Shown here piece by piece: positions 8,250 to 15,672 of a stretch of DNA of 41,867 nucleotides (its first letter is position 1; each line of letters begins with the position of its first letter). The DNA is from Pseudomonadota bacterium (GTDB taxonomy: Bacteria; Pseudomonadota; Alphaproteobacteria; Caulobacterales; Caulobacteraceae). The position numbers were made by a program, and so were the translations under genes. The notes beneath the pieces are model-generated. The model did no database searches and had not been told where the DNA came from. It saw only the letters and a list, made by a program, of their open reading frames with translations. Location of the stretch: contig JAKAZA010000017.1 in the NCBI GenBank assembly GCA_021816155.1, positions 1 to 41,867 on the forward strand, written 5' to 3'.

Positions 8250-8501
8250 TTACGGAGCGGTCGAGTTGCCCGTCGCGTTCGACGACATCGGCGCCGTGGC
8301 CGTGGCGTTGTCCGCTGAGTTGGAGGCGCTCGGCGCCATCGCCGTGTTCGTCTCGTTCGACATCGACAGCGTGCTGTTGTCCGCGGTGGCCGCGCTGTTC
8401 TCGGCGGTGTTCGCGGTCTCGTTGGCCTTGCAGGCGGCGACGGAAACGGCGGCGACGGCGGCGCCGACGATCAGGAAAGTGCGGAGCGTACCCGAGGTCA
8501 T
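8250..8501 (-). CDS. Small Asn/Thr/Ala-rich lipoprotein
   Basis: 83 aa, starting at the ATG at 8501 with GGGA upstream. The first 24 residues form a lipoprotein signal ending in the lipobox VAAC (Cys24). The mature chain of about 60 residues is low-complexity, built almost only of Asn, Ala, Ser, Thr, Met and a few Glu/Asp, with repeated NxT/NxA units (NETANTAEN, SNETNTAM). It is probably a disordered, membrane-anchored surface or periplasmic peptide. I know no family for it. It has its own terminator and thus looks like a monocistronic, possibly abundant transcript. Confidence 0.75.
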   Translation of the reverse strand: MTSGTLRTFLIVGAAVAAVSVAACKANETANTAENSAATADNSTLSMSNETNTAMAPSASNSADNATATAPMSSNATGNSTAP

Positions 8502-8640
8502 GTCCCTGGTCCCAAGTGGATGAGGTGCAGCGCCGTTCGTGACGCTGGGGCGGCAATATGCCGTGTTCGCGCCTCGACGCAAGCAATAGTTCACGAGCGC
8601 GTGATCACATTTCAAATCGCCGGGGCTCGATCCAGGCGCG

Positions 8641-8967
8641 TCAGATGTCGGTCTTGGTGATCCGGCCCGCCTTGGCGCGACGGTCTTTCGCACCGGAATA
8701 TTCGGTTCCCAGGTACGCGCTCCGGGCCGATTGCAGCACGTTAGGGCCGCCGCGCAAGCCCCGCACGCGCGCCGCCTGGGCGATCAGGTGCGTCTCGGCG
8801 CTCGGGACCGGTTGACGCGGCGCTGGCGCAGGTTCGGCCGGCGCGGCCGCGGTCACGTTGATCGTTACGTTCACCGTCGCTCCATCGGCGGGCTCCCCCA
8901 TCGACGGCCTGTCCGGTTCGCGCCGGACCAGCCTCACGGACTTGATTGGATCGATCGGACCGGTCAT
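8641..8967 (-). CDS. Hypothetical small protein
   Basis: 108 aa from the ATG at 8967 (GTGGGG nearby). No signal peptide or membrane segment. The middle has a VNVTINVTAAAPAEPAP stretch, a possible beta strand and proline-rich linker. The C-terminal 50 residues are basic and end in AGRITKTDI. Third-position GC bias and a sensible amino-acid mix support coding, but I do not recognise a family. It lies between the lipoprotein gene and another small gene on the same strand. It may be a cytoplasmic protein with an unstructured N-terminal half. Confidence 0.55.
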   Translation of the reverse strand: MTGPIDPIKSVRLVRREPDRPSMGEPADGATVNVTINVTAAAPAEPAPAPRQPVPSAETHLIAQAARVRGLRGGPNVLQSARSAYLGTEYSGAKDRRAKAGRITKTDI

Positions 8968-9064
8968 GCCCCACGCGCAGCAAGATAGGCGCCGCTGCTT
9001 GCGACTCGCTGTGCCGACAGTGCCGCGCGACGGCGCGAATGTCACCCCAGTCCGGATGCGGCGC

Positions 9065-9349
9065 TCAGCCCGCGCCTCCCAGGGCGTCGTCGAGCGCGCT
9101 CCTGGCGCCAGGGATGGTGAACGCCAGCATGCCGAACAGTCCGAGCCCGACGAAAAGGGCCAGCGCCGTGGCGGGATGCCGCCAGAAGCTCGACGACGTA
9201 TCCCGCGCGCCGATCTGGCGCAGGCTCGCCGGCAGCCACGTCAGCGCGTTGCGCGCGAAGACGGTCGCCGATGCGGGGGTGCGGCCGGCCGCGAACGCCG
9301 TTCCCGCCGCCGTGTAGGCGGCCATCCAGACGAGCAGGGCGGAGAGCAT
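9065..9349 (-). CDS. Hypothetical small membrane protein
   Basis: 94 aa. There are two hydrophobic segments: about residues 1-22 (SALLVWMAAYTAAGTAFAAG) and 60-82 (ALALFVGLGLFGMLAFTI). The loop between them is amphipathic. The ribosome-binding site is weak. The start at 9349 lies 36 bp from the FNR/FixK-type box at 9385-9398, which sits between this gene and the divergent transporter gene. No family recognised. The case for coding rests on composition and membrane pattern, so confidence is moderate. Confidence 0.5.
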   Translation of the reverse strand: MLSALLVWMAAYTAAGTAFAAGRTPASATVFARNALTWLPASLRQIGARDTSSSFWRHPATALALFVGLGLFGMLAFTIPGARSALDDALGGAG

Positions 9350-9384
9350 CGCGTGATTTCTCGACGATGCCGCCCGGCGGCGCC

Positions 9385-9398
9385 TTGACCTGGCTCAA
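9385..9398. promoter_or_regulatory. FNR/FixK-type box
   Basis: TTGACCTGGCTCAA fits TTGA-N6-TCAA. It lies in the 118-bp divergent region, 36 bp before the small membrane-protein start and 69 bp before the KimA-like transporter start. Only one arm carries the flanking pair typical of the strongest sites. Confidence 0.45.
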
Positions 9399-9467
9399 GA
9401 CGAACGGCGTCTGATGCGGCGCAATACGCGTTTCGAGTGTAGACCGATCAAGGGATAATCCGCTTCC

Positions 9468-11363
9468 ATGCCGCATACCGCGCAGCGCCTGATCGACCTG
9501 CTGTTCGGCCGTCGCCTCGCCAACAGGGAAGGGCAGGCGGAGAAGATCGGCTGGCTGGCGGCGGTGCCTGCGATGGGTCTCGACGGCCTGTCGTCCTCGG
9601 CTTACGGCCCCGAAGCTGCGTTGAGCGTTCTGGTCCCGCTGGGCGCGGCGAGCCTGACCTACATCGGGCCGGTGATGGTTCCGATCATCGCCCTGCTCGG
9701 GGTGCTCTATCTCTCCTATCGGCAGACGATCATCGCCTACCCGAGCAATGGCGGCGGCTACACGGTGGCCAAGGAGAACCTCGGGCGTGGGGCGGGCCTG
9801 CTGGCGGCCACGGCTTTGATGATCGACTACGTGCTCAACGTCGCGGTCGGCATCTCCGCCGGCGTCGCCGCTCTGGTCTCGACCCTCCCGGCGCTGCAGC
9901 CCGCCATCCTGCCCTTGTGCCTGGCCGTGCTGGCGCTCGTCACGATCGCCAATCTGCGCGGCACCGGCGAGGCGGGCTTGCTCTTCGCGCTGCCGACCTA
10001 CCTGTTCGTGGCCTGCTTCCTGGGTCTGATCGCCTTCGGTCTCTGGAAGCTCGTGGCGGCCGGCGGCCACCCGGCGCCGATCGTGGCGCCGCCGCACCTG
10101 GGCCGCGGAACCGAAGCGGTGACGATCTGGATACTGATGCGGGCCTTCGCGGCCGGCTGCACCGCCATGACGGGCGTGGAGGCGGTGTCGAACGCCGTCG
10201 GCGCGTTCCGCGAGCCGGTCGTCAAGCAGGCTCGCCTGACGCTGACGATCATTTGCGGCTTGCTCGCCCTGCTCCTGGTCGGCATCGCGGGCGTCGCGCA
10301 GGCCTACGGCATCTCCGCCATGGATCAGACGCAACCGGGCTACCAGAGCGTCCTCTCGCAGCTGGCGGCCGCCATCGCGGGGCGCGGCCCCTTCTACTTC
10401 GTGGCGATGGCGAGCGTGCTGGCGGTCCTGTGCCTGTCCGCCAACACCAGCTTCGTGGGGTTCCCCAGGCTCTGTCGGCTCGTGGCGGAGGACGGCTATC
10501 TGCCGCGCCCGTTCGCGGTGCCGGACCGGCGCCTCGTGTTCTCGGTCGGCGTCGGGTTCCTGGCCGCCACGGCCGGACTGCTGCTGATCGTCTTCGGCGG
10601 CATCACCGACCGGCTGATCCCACTCTTCGCCATCGGCGCCTTCCTCACGTTCACCCTCAGCCAGGCGGGGATGGTCGTACACTGGCGCCGGCAAGGCCCA
10701 TCGAACCTCGGCCGGCTGGCGATCAACGGCGTCGGCGCCGCGGTGACGGGGCTCGCGCTGGCGGTGATCCTCGCGGCGAAATTCCTCGAAGGGGCCTGGA
10801 TCACCGTCCTGGCCATACCGCTGACGATCTTGCTGCTCCTGAGCATCCGCCGCTATTACGACCGGCTCGACGCCAGCGTCGCCGCGGTGGGCCCGCTGGT
10901 CCTGGGCGACATCCGTCCGCCGCTCCTGCTGCTCGCGCTCCAGCAGCGCTCCCAGGTGAGCGATCGCGCCATTCGCTTCGGGCTCAGCCTGTCGCCCGAT
11001 GTCATCGCCGTGCATCTGACGCAGCTGGGTGGTCCGGAAGCGGACGAGGATGGCGGAAGCCGGCTGCGACAGGAATGGAACGAGACCGTCGTGGCGCCGC
11101 TTGAGGCGCAAGGGATAAAGCCGCCCCGGTTGGTCCTGTTGCCGGCGCCCTATCGCGAGATCCACGCTCCGCTGCTCACCTTCATCGCCAAGCTGCGGAC
11201 CGAGATGCCGGAACGGCGGATCGCGGTGCTGATCCCGGAGCTGGTCACGCGACATTGGTGGGAACGGCTGCTGCGCGTCGGCCGCGGCGAGCGGCTGCGC
11301 GCCTTGCTGCTGAAGCACGCCAACAGCGACCTCAACGTCATCATCTCGCCGTGGAACCCCTGA
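9468..11363 (+). CDS. APC-superfamily transporter, KimA-like (probable K+ uptake)
   Basis: 631 aa. About 12 transmembrane segments occupy residues 30-465 and a cytosolic domain of about 160 residues follows. The first helix carries GLDGLSSSAYGPEA (residues 37-50) and the next region YRQTIIAYPSNGGGYTVAKENLG. Both closely match the pattern of Bacillus KimA (YdaO), a high-affinity H+/K+ symporter, more than ordinary amino-acid permeases. The C-terminal part resembles a KimA-type cytosolic dimerisation domain. Substrate is inferred from this pattern; an amino-acid substrate remains possible. It is monocistronic. An FNR/FixK-type box lies upstream. Bacillus KimA is controlled by c-di-AMP, which is not known as a general alphaproteobacterial signal. 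Confidence 0.8.
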   Translation: MPHTAQRLIDLLFGRRLANREGQAEKIGWLAAVPAMGLDGLSSSAYGPEAALSVLVPLGAASLTYIGPVMVPIIALLGVLYLSYRQTIIAYPSNGGGYTVAKENLGRGAGLLAATALMIDYVLNVAVGISAGVAALVSTLPALQPAILPLCLAVLALVTIANLRGTGEAGLLFALPTYLFVACFLGLIAFGLWKLVAAGGHPAPIVAPPHLGRGTEAVTIWILMRAFAAGCTAMTGVEAVSNAVGAFREPVVKQARLTLTIICGLLALLLVGIAGVAQAYGISAMDQTQPGYQSVLSQLAAAIAGRGPFYFVAMASVLAVLCLSANTSFVGFPRLCRLVAEDGYLPRPFAVPDRRLVFSVGVGFLAATAGLLLIVFGGITDRLIPLFAIGAFLTFTLSQAGMVVHWRRQGPSNLGRLAINGVGAAVTGLALAVILAAKFLEGAWITVLAIPLTILLLLSIRRYYDRLDASVAAVGPLVLGDIRPPLLLLALQQRSQVSDRAIRFGLSLSPDVIAVHLTQLGGPEADEDGGSRLRQEWNETVVAPLEAQGIKPPRLVLLPAPYREIHAPLLTFIAKLRTEMPERRIAVLIPELVTRHWWERLLRVGRGERLRALLLKHANSDLNVIISPWNP

Positions 11364-11381
11364 GACTGCGCGCGGCCCCGC

Positions 11382-11840
11382 TCAGGGCCGCGCCTCCACC
11401 TCCTCGAGTCCGCGGCGGGCGAGCGCGTCGGCGCGCTCGTTATGCTCGTGGCCGGCGTGGCCCTTGACCCAACGCCAATCGACCTCGTGGCGCAGGCGCG
11501 CGGTGTCGAGGCGACGCCAGAGATCCTCGTTCTTCACTGCGCCCTTGGTCATCGTTCGCCAGCCGCGCGCCTTCCAGAGGGGCAGCCACTCGGTGATGCC
11601 GCTCTGGACGTACTTCGAGTCGGTGTGCAGCTCGACGCGGCAGGGACGATTGAGCGCTTCCAGCGCCTGGATGGCGGCGGTGAGCTCCATGCGGTTGTTG
11701 GTGGTGGCGGGCTCACCGCCCCAGATCTCCCGCTCTCGGCCCTTGGCCATGAGGATGGCGCCCCAGCCGCCGGGTCCCGGATTCCCCCGGCAGGCGCCGT
11801 CGGTGTAGATCACGACGTCCGGCGTCGCGCCGCCCTTCAT
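11382..11840 (-). CDS. rnhA: Ribonuclease HI
   Basis: 152 aa, the normal length. All four catalytic acids are present: Asp14 (YTDGAC), Glu52 (RMEL), Asp74 (HTDSKY) and Asp138 (RADALAR), each offset by four from the E. coli enzyme. The basic protrusion region ([11 protein letters not shown]) is also kept. It cleaves the RNA strand of RNA-DNA hybrids in the cytoplasm, clearing R-loops and primers. The start overlaps the thrB stop by four bases (ATGA), so translation is coupled. The thrB-rnhA order is common in alphaproteobacteria. The stop lies 18 bp from the convergent transporter gene. Confidence 0.97.
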   Translation of the reverse strand: MKGGATPDVVIYTDGACRGNPGPGGWGAILMAKGREREIWGGEPATTNNRMELTAAIQALEALNRPCRVELHTDSKYVQSGITEWLPLWKARGWRTMTKGAVKNEDLWRRLDTARLRHEVDWRWVKGHAGHEHNERADALARRGLEEVEARP

Positions 11841-12796
11841 GGGGCCGCCTCGAACAGGGCCAGACCGGCGCGATGCACGGCGAGCTTGCGCTCGTATTCG
11901 AGGGGATCCTTCGGCCGCACAAGCGCGCCAGCCGGGGTGGAGCGCCAGTCGGCCAGCCGCGTCAGGAAGAAGCGCAGCGCCGCCCCGTGCGCCAGCACCG
12001 GCAGAGCCTGCCGCTCCGCGGACAGAAGCGGACGGCGGCTCTCGTAGCCGGCGACGAAGGCGCGGGCGGCGGTGACGTTGAAGCTGCCGTCCGGCTCGAA
12101 GCACCATGCGTTGAGCGCGATCCCGATGTCGTAGGCCAGGGCGTCGGTTGCGGCGAAATAGAAGTCGATCGCGCCGGCGAAGGCGGCGCCGCGGAAAAAG
12201 ACGTTGTCGGGGAAGTAGTCGGCGTGGATTACGCCTTCGGGGAGGCCGGTCGGCCAGGCGGCGGCAAGATGGGCGACGTCGCCGGCGATCTGCGCTTCGA
12301 GCCCAGGCTTCAGCGCCTCGGCTTCGCCACGCAGCCGCTCGAAAAGCCCCGCCCAGGCCGCGTGCCCGAGATCGTTGACGCGCGTCTGATCGAACCCCTG
12401 CGCCGCTTCGTGAAGCCAGGCGAGCCCTGCGCCCGCTGCGCGGCAATGCGTCGGCGTCGTCCGCCGCACCGAGAGGCCGGTCAGGAAGCTGACGATGGCC
12501 GCTGGCTTGGCGCGCAACTCGCCCAGCAACCGGCCCTCCCTGTCGGCGATCGGCGTCGCGCTCGGAAATCCATGACGCGCAAGGTGCTGCATGAAGCCCA
12601 GGAAGAAGGGCAGGTCCTCGCGGCGGACGCGGCGCTCGTAGATGGTCAGGAAGTAACGGCCGGTCTCGGTTTCCAGAAGAAAGTTCGAGTTCTCCACGCC
12701 CTCCGCGACGCCCTTGAAGGAGAGCGGGGCGCCGAGTTCGTATCGGGCGAGGAACGCCTCCAGCTCGGCGTCGCTGATGTCGGTGTAGACCGCCAT
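11837..12796 (-). CDS. thrB: Homoserine kinase, APH-fold type
   Basis: 319 aa, the usual length for the aminoglycoside-phosphotransferase-fold homoserine kinase of alphaproteobacteria. Visible motifs are the N-terminal YELG...[14 protein letters not shown] region, the catalytic [11 protein letters not shown] (HxDxxxxN) and the metal-binding IDFYFAATD. It phosphorylates homoserine to O-phosphohomoserine in threonine biosynthesis. The stop overlaps the rnhA start (ATGA). Upstream, on the same strand after 7 bp, is a VOC gene in the place where many relatives carry ispH. The ribosome-binding site for the ATG at 12796 is weak, which may mean coupling to the VOC gene. Confidence 0.95.
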   Translation of the reverse strand: MAVYTDISDAELEAFLARYELGAPLSFKGVAEGVENSNFLLETETGRYFLTIYERRVRREDLPFFLGFMQHLARHGFPSATPIADREGRLLGELRAKPAAIVSFLTGLSVRRTTPTHCRAAGAGLAWLHEAAQGFDQTRVNDLGHAAWAGLFERLRGEAEALKPGLEAQIAGDVAHLAAAWPTGLPEGVIHADYFPDNVFFRGAAFAGAIDFYFAATDALAYDIGIALNAWCFEPDGSFNVTAARAFVAGYESRRPLLSAERQALPVLAHGAALRFFLTRLADWRSTPAGALVRPKDPLEYERKLAVHRAGLALFEAAP

Positions 12797-12803
12797 CCGC
12801 GAT

Positions 12804-13238
12804 TCAGAGCTCAGGCGTTGGCTGGCGCATCGCCGGATCGATCGGGCTCATCAACCCAACCGGATTTCCGTCCGGATCTTCGACGATCGCATACCGCGCG
12901 CCCCAGAACGCGTCATACGGCGGTTGAAGGCCCTGCGCGCCGTCCGTGATCAGCGTCTCCCACAGTTCATCGACGGCCGCGCGGCTCTCGACCGCGACGC
13001 CGATCACGACCCGTCCGCGCTCGGCGGCGAAGCCGCTGTTGTAGTGGCGCGCGAGCTTCTGGCTGTCGAACTCGATATCGAGCTTGGCCTCGCCGGCCAC
13101 CTTGACGTGGTGCCCGTGGCCGCCGCTCTCCCACACGGTCTCCTGAGGCGGTTCGAGGCCGATGAGCCGGTAGAAGCGGAGCGTCTCGGCCATGTTTCGT
13201 ACGACGAGGTTGATCTGGCTGAACCGCGCCCCCGGCAT
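12804..13238 (-). CDS. VOC-family protein (glyoxalase/bleomycin-resistance fold)
   Basis: 144 aa from the ATG at 13238, preceded by AAGGGAG. Two beta-alpha-beta-beta-beta halves are visible: FSQINLVVRNMAETLRFYR at the start, and a second half ending in YAIVEDPDGNPVGLMSPI. That last segment is the classic VOC ending. Possible metal ligands are His/Glu residues in the GGHGHHVKV and DIEF strands. The substrate is unknown. It is probably cotranscribed with thrB and rnhA, with 7 bp to thrB. Confidence 0.88.
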   Translation of the reverse strand: MPGARFSQINLVVRNMAETLRFYRLIGLEPPQETVWESGGHGHHVKVAGEAKLDIEFDSQKLARHYNSGFAAERGRVVIGVAVESRAAVDELWETLITDGAQGLQPPYDAFWGARYAIVEDPDGNPVGLMSPIDPAMRQPTPEL

Positions 13239-13301
13239 GGTGCTTCTCCCTTGGCGTGCAGTCAGCCGCAATGAGCGGAGGTCCTGCTCCGGTCAAGCCG
13301 T

Positions 13302-14342
13302 TCAGAGGAACTCGGCTCTCAGGTCGGCGCTCGAGCGCACGCCGACGTCGTCGAGCCCCTTCGCCAGCCATTCGCCCGCCGCCCGGCGGCCGCGATCCCT
13401 CAGGCGCTGCAGGAAGGGCCAATCGGTCTGGAACTTGGAGGCCCATCCGAGGTCGCGCAGCCAGCGGTCGGCGCCGATCGAGTGGACGAGCATCCGCCGG
13501 TAGGCCTTGCGCGCGTCCCCCTTCAGCATGTCGTGGTCGATCAGCTTCGCCACGAAGGCCACTGCGCGAAGCTCGGCCGAGAGCGAGGCGTTGAAGGTGA
13601 TCTCGTTCAGCCGGTCGAGGATCTCGGTAGGCGTGCGGGGGACCTCGCGGCGCACGAACGGGTTGAGGTTGACGATCAGGATGTCATCCGGCGTCGGGTC
13701 GTAGAACATCGGCCAAAGCGCCGGGTTGGCGAGGAAACCGCCGTCCCAGTAGGCTTCTCCATCGATTTCCACCGCCTGGAACAGGTAGGGCAGGCAGGCC
13801 GACGCCATCACGTGCTCGCACGTCAGCTCGCCCTCGCGAAAGATGTGGGCTCGACCCGACTTCACCGCCGTGGCCGAGACGTAGAGCGCGACCGGCGGTT
13901 CGGCGCGCAGCCGCGCGAAGTCGATCTGTCCCTCCAGAACGTCGCGCAGGGGGTTCAGGTCGAACGGGTTGAAGGCGTAGGGGGAGAGCCCTCCCGCGCC
14001 GAACGGCGGCGCGAAACGCCACGCCGTCGTGAGCGTCGTGAGCCAGTCGGGGTTGAAGGCGCGCGTCCACAGCCCAAGGTCCCCGAAGACGCCGGCGCAG
14101 TCGGCCACCGTGCGCCAGAACGCTTCGAGCTTCGCTCGTGCGCCGGCCGGCCCGCCCTCCGCGAGGCCGGCGGCGATCGCCACCGCGTTCATTGCTCCGG
14201 CCGACGCCCCGGTGATCGCCTTGATCTCGAGGCGTCCGTCCTCGAGCAGCCGGTCGACCACGCCCCACTCGAACGCGCCGTGGGCGCCGCCGCCCTGGAG
14301 GGCGAGGCTGATCGGTTTCGGAGACGTCTTGCCGGCGGACAT
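13302..14342 (-). CDS. Patatin-like phospholipase; candidate PHB-linked hydrolase
   Basis: 346 aa. The patatin catalytic dyad is complete: oxyanion loop GGGAHG (17-22), nucleophile elbow GASAG with Ser47, and Asp200 in WDGGF. The C-terminal third matches the extra domain seen in alphaproteobacterial members (DUF3734-like). No signal peptide, so it is cytoplasmic or granule-associated. It starts 8 bp after the stop of bdhA, on the same strand and behind the same PhaR-type box. This pairing suggests that the enzyme acts on polyhydroxybutyrate granules or their lipid/protein coat rather than as a general phospholipase. That role is inference from context. Confidence 0.9.
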   Translation of the reverse strand: MSAGKTSPKPISLALQGGGAHGAFEWGVVDRLLEDGRLEIKAITGASAGAMNAVAIAAGLAEGGPAGARAKLEAFWRTVADCAGVFGDLGLWTRAFNPDWLTTLTTAWRFAPPFGAGGLSPYAFNPFDLNPLRDVLEGQIDFARLRAEPPVALYVSATAVKSGRAHIFREGELTCEHVMASACLPYLFQAVEIDGEAYWDGGFLANPALWPMFYDPTPDDILIVNLNPFVRREVPRTPTEILDRLNEITFNASLSAELRAVAFVAKLIDHDMLKGDARKAYRRMLVHSIGADRWLRDLGWASKFQTDWPFLQRLRDRGRRAAGEWLAKGLDDVGVRSSADLRAEFL

Positions 14343-14350
14343 CAGGCTCG

Positions 14351-15148
14351 TCAGGCGGCCGTCCAGCCGCCGTCGATGGAGAGGGCCGCGCCGTTCACCG
14401 ACGCCCCCTGATCACTCACGAGATAGAGCATCAGCCCGGCCAGCTGGTCGAACTCGACGAACTTTTTCGTCGGCTGAGCCGCCAGGATCACCTCCCGCAT
14501 CACCTCATCGGGCGTCATGCCGCGCGCCTTGGACTGGTCGGCGATCTGGTGCTCCACCAGTGGCGTCTTCACGTAGCCTGGGCAGATCGCGTTGCAGGTG
14601 ACGCCGTGCTCGGCGACCTCCAACGCAACGGTCTTGGTCAATCCCAGGACGCCATGTTTGGCGGCGACGTAGGCGGCCTTGAACGGCGAGGCGACCAGCC
14701 CGTGCGCCGAAGCTATGTTCACGATCCGCCCCTGGCCGGCCGCCTTCATGATCGGCACGGCGGCGCGTATCGTGTGAAAGGCGGACGAGAGGTTGATCGC
14801 GATGATCTGGTCCCACTTCTCGATCGGGAAGTCCTCGATCGGCGCCACGTGCTGCACGCCAGCGTTGTTGACGAGGATATCGACGCGACCGAACCGAGCC
14901 TTCGCATAGGCCAGCATGTCGGCGATCTCGGCGGGCTTGGTCATGTCCGCGCCGTGGTAGAGCACGCTCACGCCGGCGGCCTCCGCCAGCGCCGCCCGGT
15001 CCTTCTCGATCTGACCCGCATCGCCGAAGCCGTTCAGGACCACGTTGACGCCCTCGGCGGCGAGCGCGCGCGCCAGAGCCTGACCGATCCCGCTCGTCGA
15101 GCCAGTGACGACCGCCGCGCGGCCTTTCAGTCCATAGCCTGTGGCCAT
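14351..15148 (-). CDS. bdhA: 3-hydroxybutyrate dehydrogenase (SDR)
   Basis: 265 aa classical short-chain dehydrogenase. NAD-binding GSTSGIG at 16-22, NNAG at 94-97 and catalytic Ser147, Tyr160 and Lys164 are all present. The stretch LNGFGD after the second strand, HHGADMTKP-like DMTKP and VKTPLVEHQI are characteristic of D-3-hydroxybutyrate dehydrogenase. It oxidises D-3-hydroxybutyrate to acetoacetate with NAD+, the step after PHB depolymerisation. AAGGA lies 8 bases upstream of the ATG. It is the first gene of a pair with the patatin gene. A palindrome at 15164-15178 fits control by the PHB-sensing repressor PhaR. Confidence 0.95.
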   Translation of the reverse strand: MATGYGLKGRAAVVTGSTSGIGQALARALAAEGVNVVLNGFGDAGQIEKDRAALAEAAGVSVLYHGADMTKPAEIADMLAYAKARFGRVDILVNNAGVQHVAPIEDFPIEKWDQIIAINLSSAFHTIRAAVPIMKAAGQGRIVNIASAHGLVASPFKAAYVAAKHGVLGLTKTVALEVAEHGVTCNAICPGYVKTPLVEHQIADQSKARGMTPDEVMREVILAAQPTKKFVEFDQLAGLMLYLVSDQGASVNGAALSIDGGWTAA

Positions 15149-15163
15149 CCCGAGGGTTCCTTA

Positions 15164-15178
15164 TGCTGCGCTGCAGCA
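15164..15178. promoter_or_regulatory. PhaR-type operator upstream of bdhA
   Basis: TGCTGC-GCT-GCAGCA is a perfect 15-bp palindrome that contains CTGC-N3-GCAG, the published recognition pattern of PhaR, the PHB-binding repressor of phasin and PHB genes in Paracoccus and Rhodobacter. It lies 15 bp upstream of the bdhA start codon, where a bound repressor would block transcription. It is also 71 bp upstream of the divergent lipoprotein gene. Confidence 0.6.
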
Positions 15179-15249
15179 CGATAGGCGCGGGCGGACTTGC
15201 GGGCAAGCGGCGCCGGAGCGATCCTTGCGAGGCAAAACGGAGGATCGCC

Positions 15250-15672
15250 ATGGTGCGATTCGCATCGCCGGCGCTGATCGTCGTCCCGCTGCTGCTGCTC
15301 TGGGCGTGCAAGCCCGCCGGTCCGCCGCCGCTCGATCCCAACGCCGACGTCTACGCGCGGCAGTTGTTCGACGAGATACGGTCCGGCGCCGATCTCGACG
15401 CCGACCCGCACCTCGCGCACGAGCTGAAGAACCCGACCACCGAGGAGGAGATCGCCCAGTTCCGCGCGATGATTCCGGCGGAGCCGTACAGCTCGGTCGT
15501 GCTGCGCGCCTCCACCGTCACTACGGACAGCACCGGCGTCACGACCAAGCTCACCGATGTCTACCATTACTCGGACAAGGACCTGATCGCCCAGACCGCC
15601 CTTTTCAAATCCCCGGCCGGCGTCGACCCGGTGATCGTCGGCTTCAACCTGACAGACTTGGGCGGGAACTGA
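15250..15672 (+). CDS. Predicted lipoprotein of unknown function
   Basis: 140 aa from the ATG at 15250, which has a clear CGGAGG ribosome-binding site. The signal sequence ends in the lipobox LLWAC, so Cys20 should be lipidated. Lys21 follows, so there is no Asp+2 inner-membrane retention signal. The mature part is mostly soluble, with an acidic helix (ADVYARQLFDEIR) and a C-terminal beta-rich half (VVLRASTVTTDSTGVTTKLTD). No family recognised. Its 3' end overlaps the convergent kinase gene by 29 bp. It is divergent from bdhA and shares that short promoter region. Confidence 0.8.
   Translation: MVRFASPALIVVPLLLLWACKPAGPPPLDPNADVYARQLFDEIRSGADLDADPHLAHELKNPTTEEEIAQFRAMIPAEPYSSVVLRASTVTTDSTGVTTKLTDVYHYSDKDLIAQTALFKSPAGVDPVIVGFNLTDLGGN

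Noticed and set aside
8624-8642. Short stretch resembling the T arm and acceptor end of the tRNA-Val fragment at 53-72
   Set aside because: About 17 of 20 aligned bases match with a gap, but no T-stem pairing, CCA or anticodon arm accompanies it, and it lies at the end of a gene. Probably chance.
9042-11318. 758-codon open frame on the minus strand opposite the KimA-like gene
   Set aside because: Its translation is rich in Arg, Gln and His without any domain. The opposite strand has full membrane-protein motifs, so this is a shadow of GC-rich codon use.
15164-15249. Longer start for the lipoprotein gene at 15163
   Set aside because: It would bury the lipoprotein signal 29 residues inside the protein. 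The ATG at 15250 has a proper ribosome-binding site and gives a clean lipobox.
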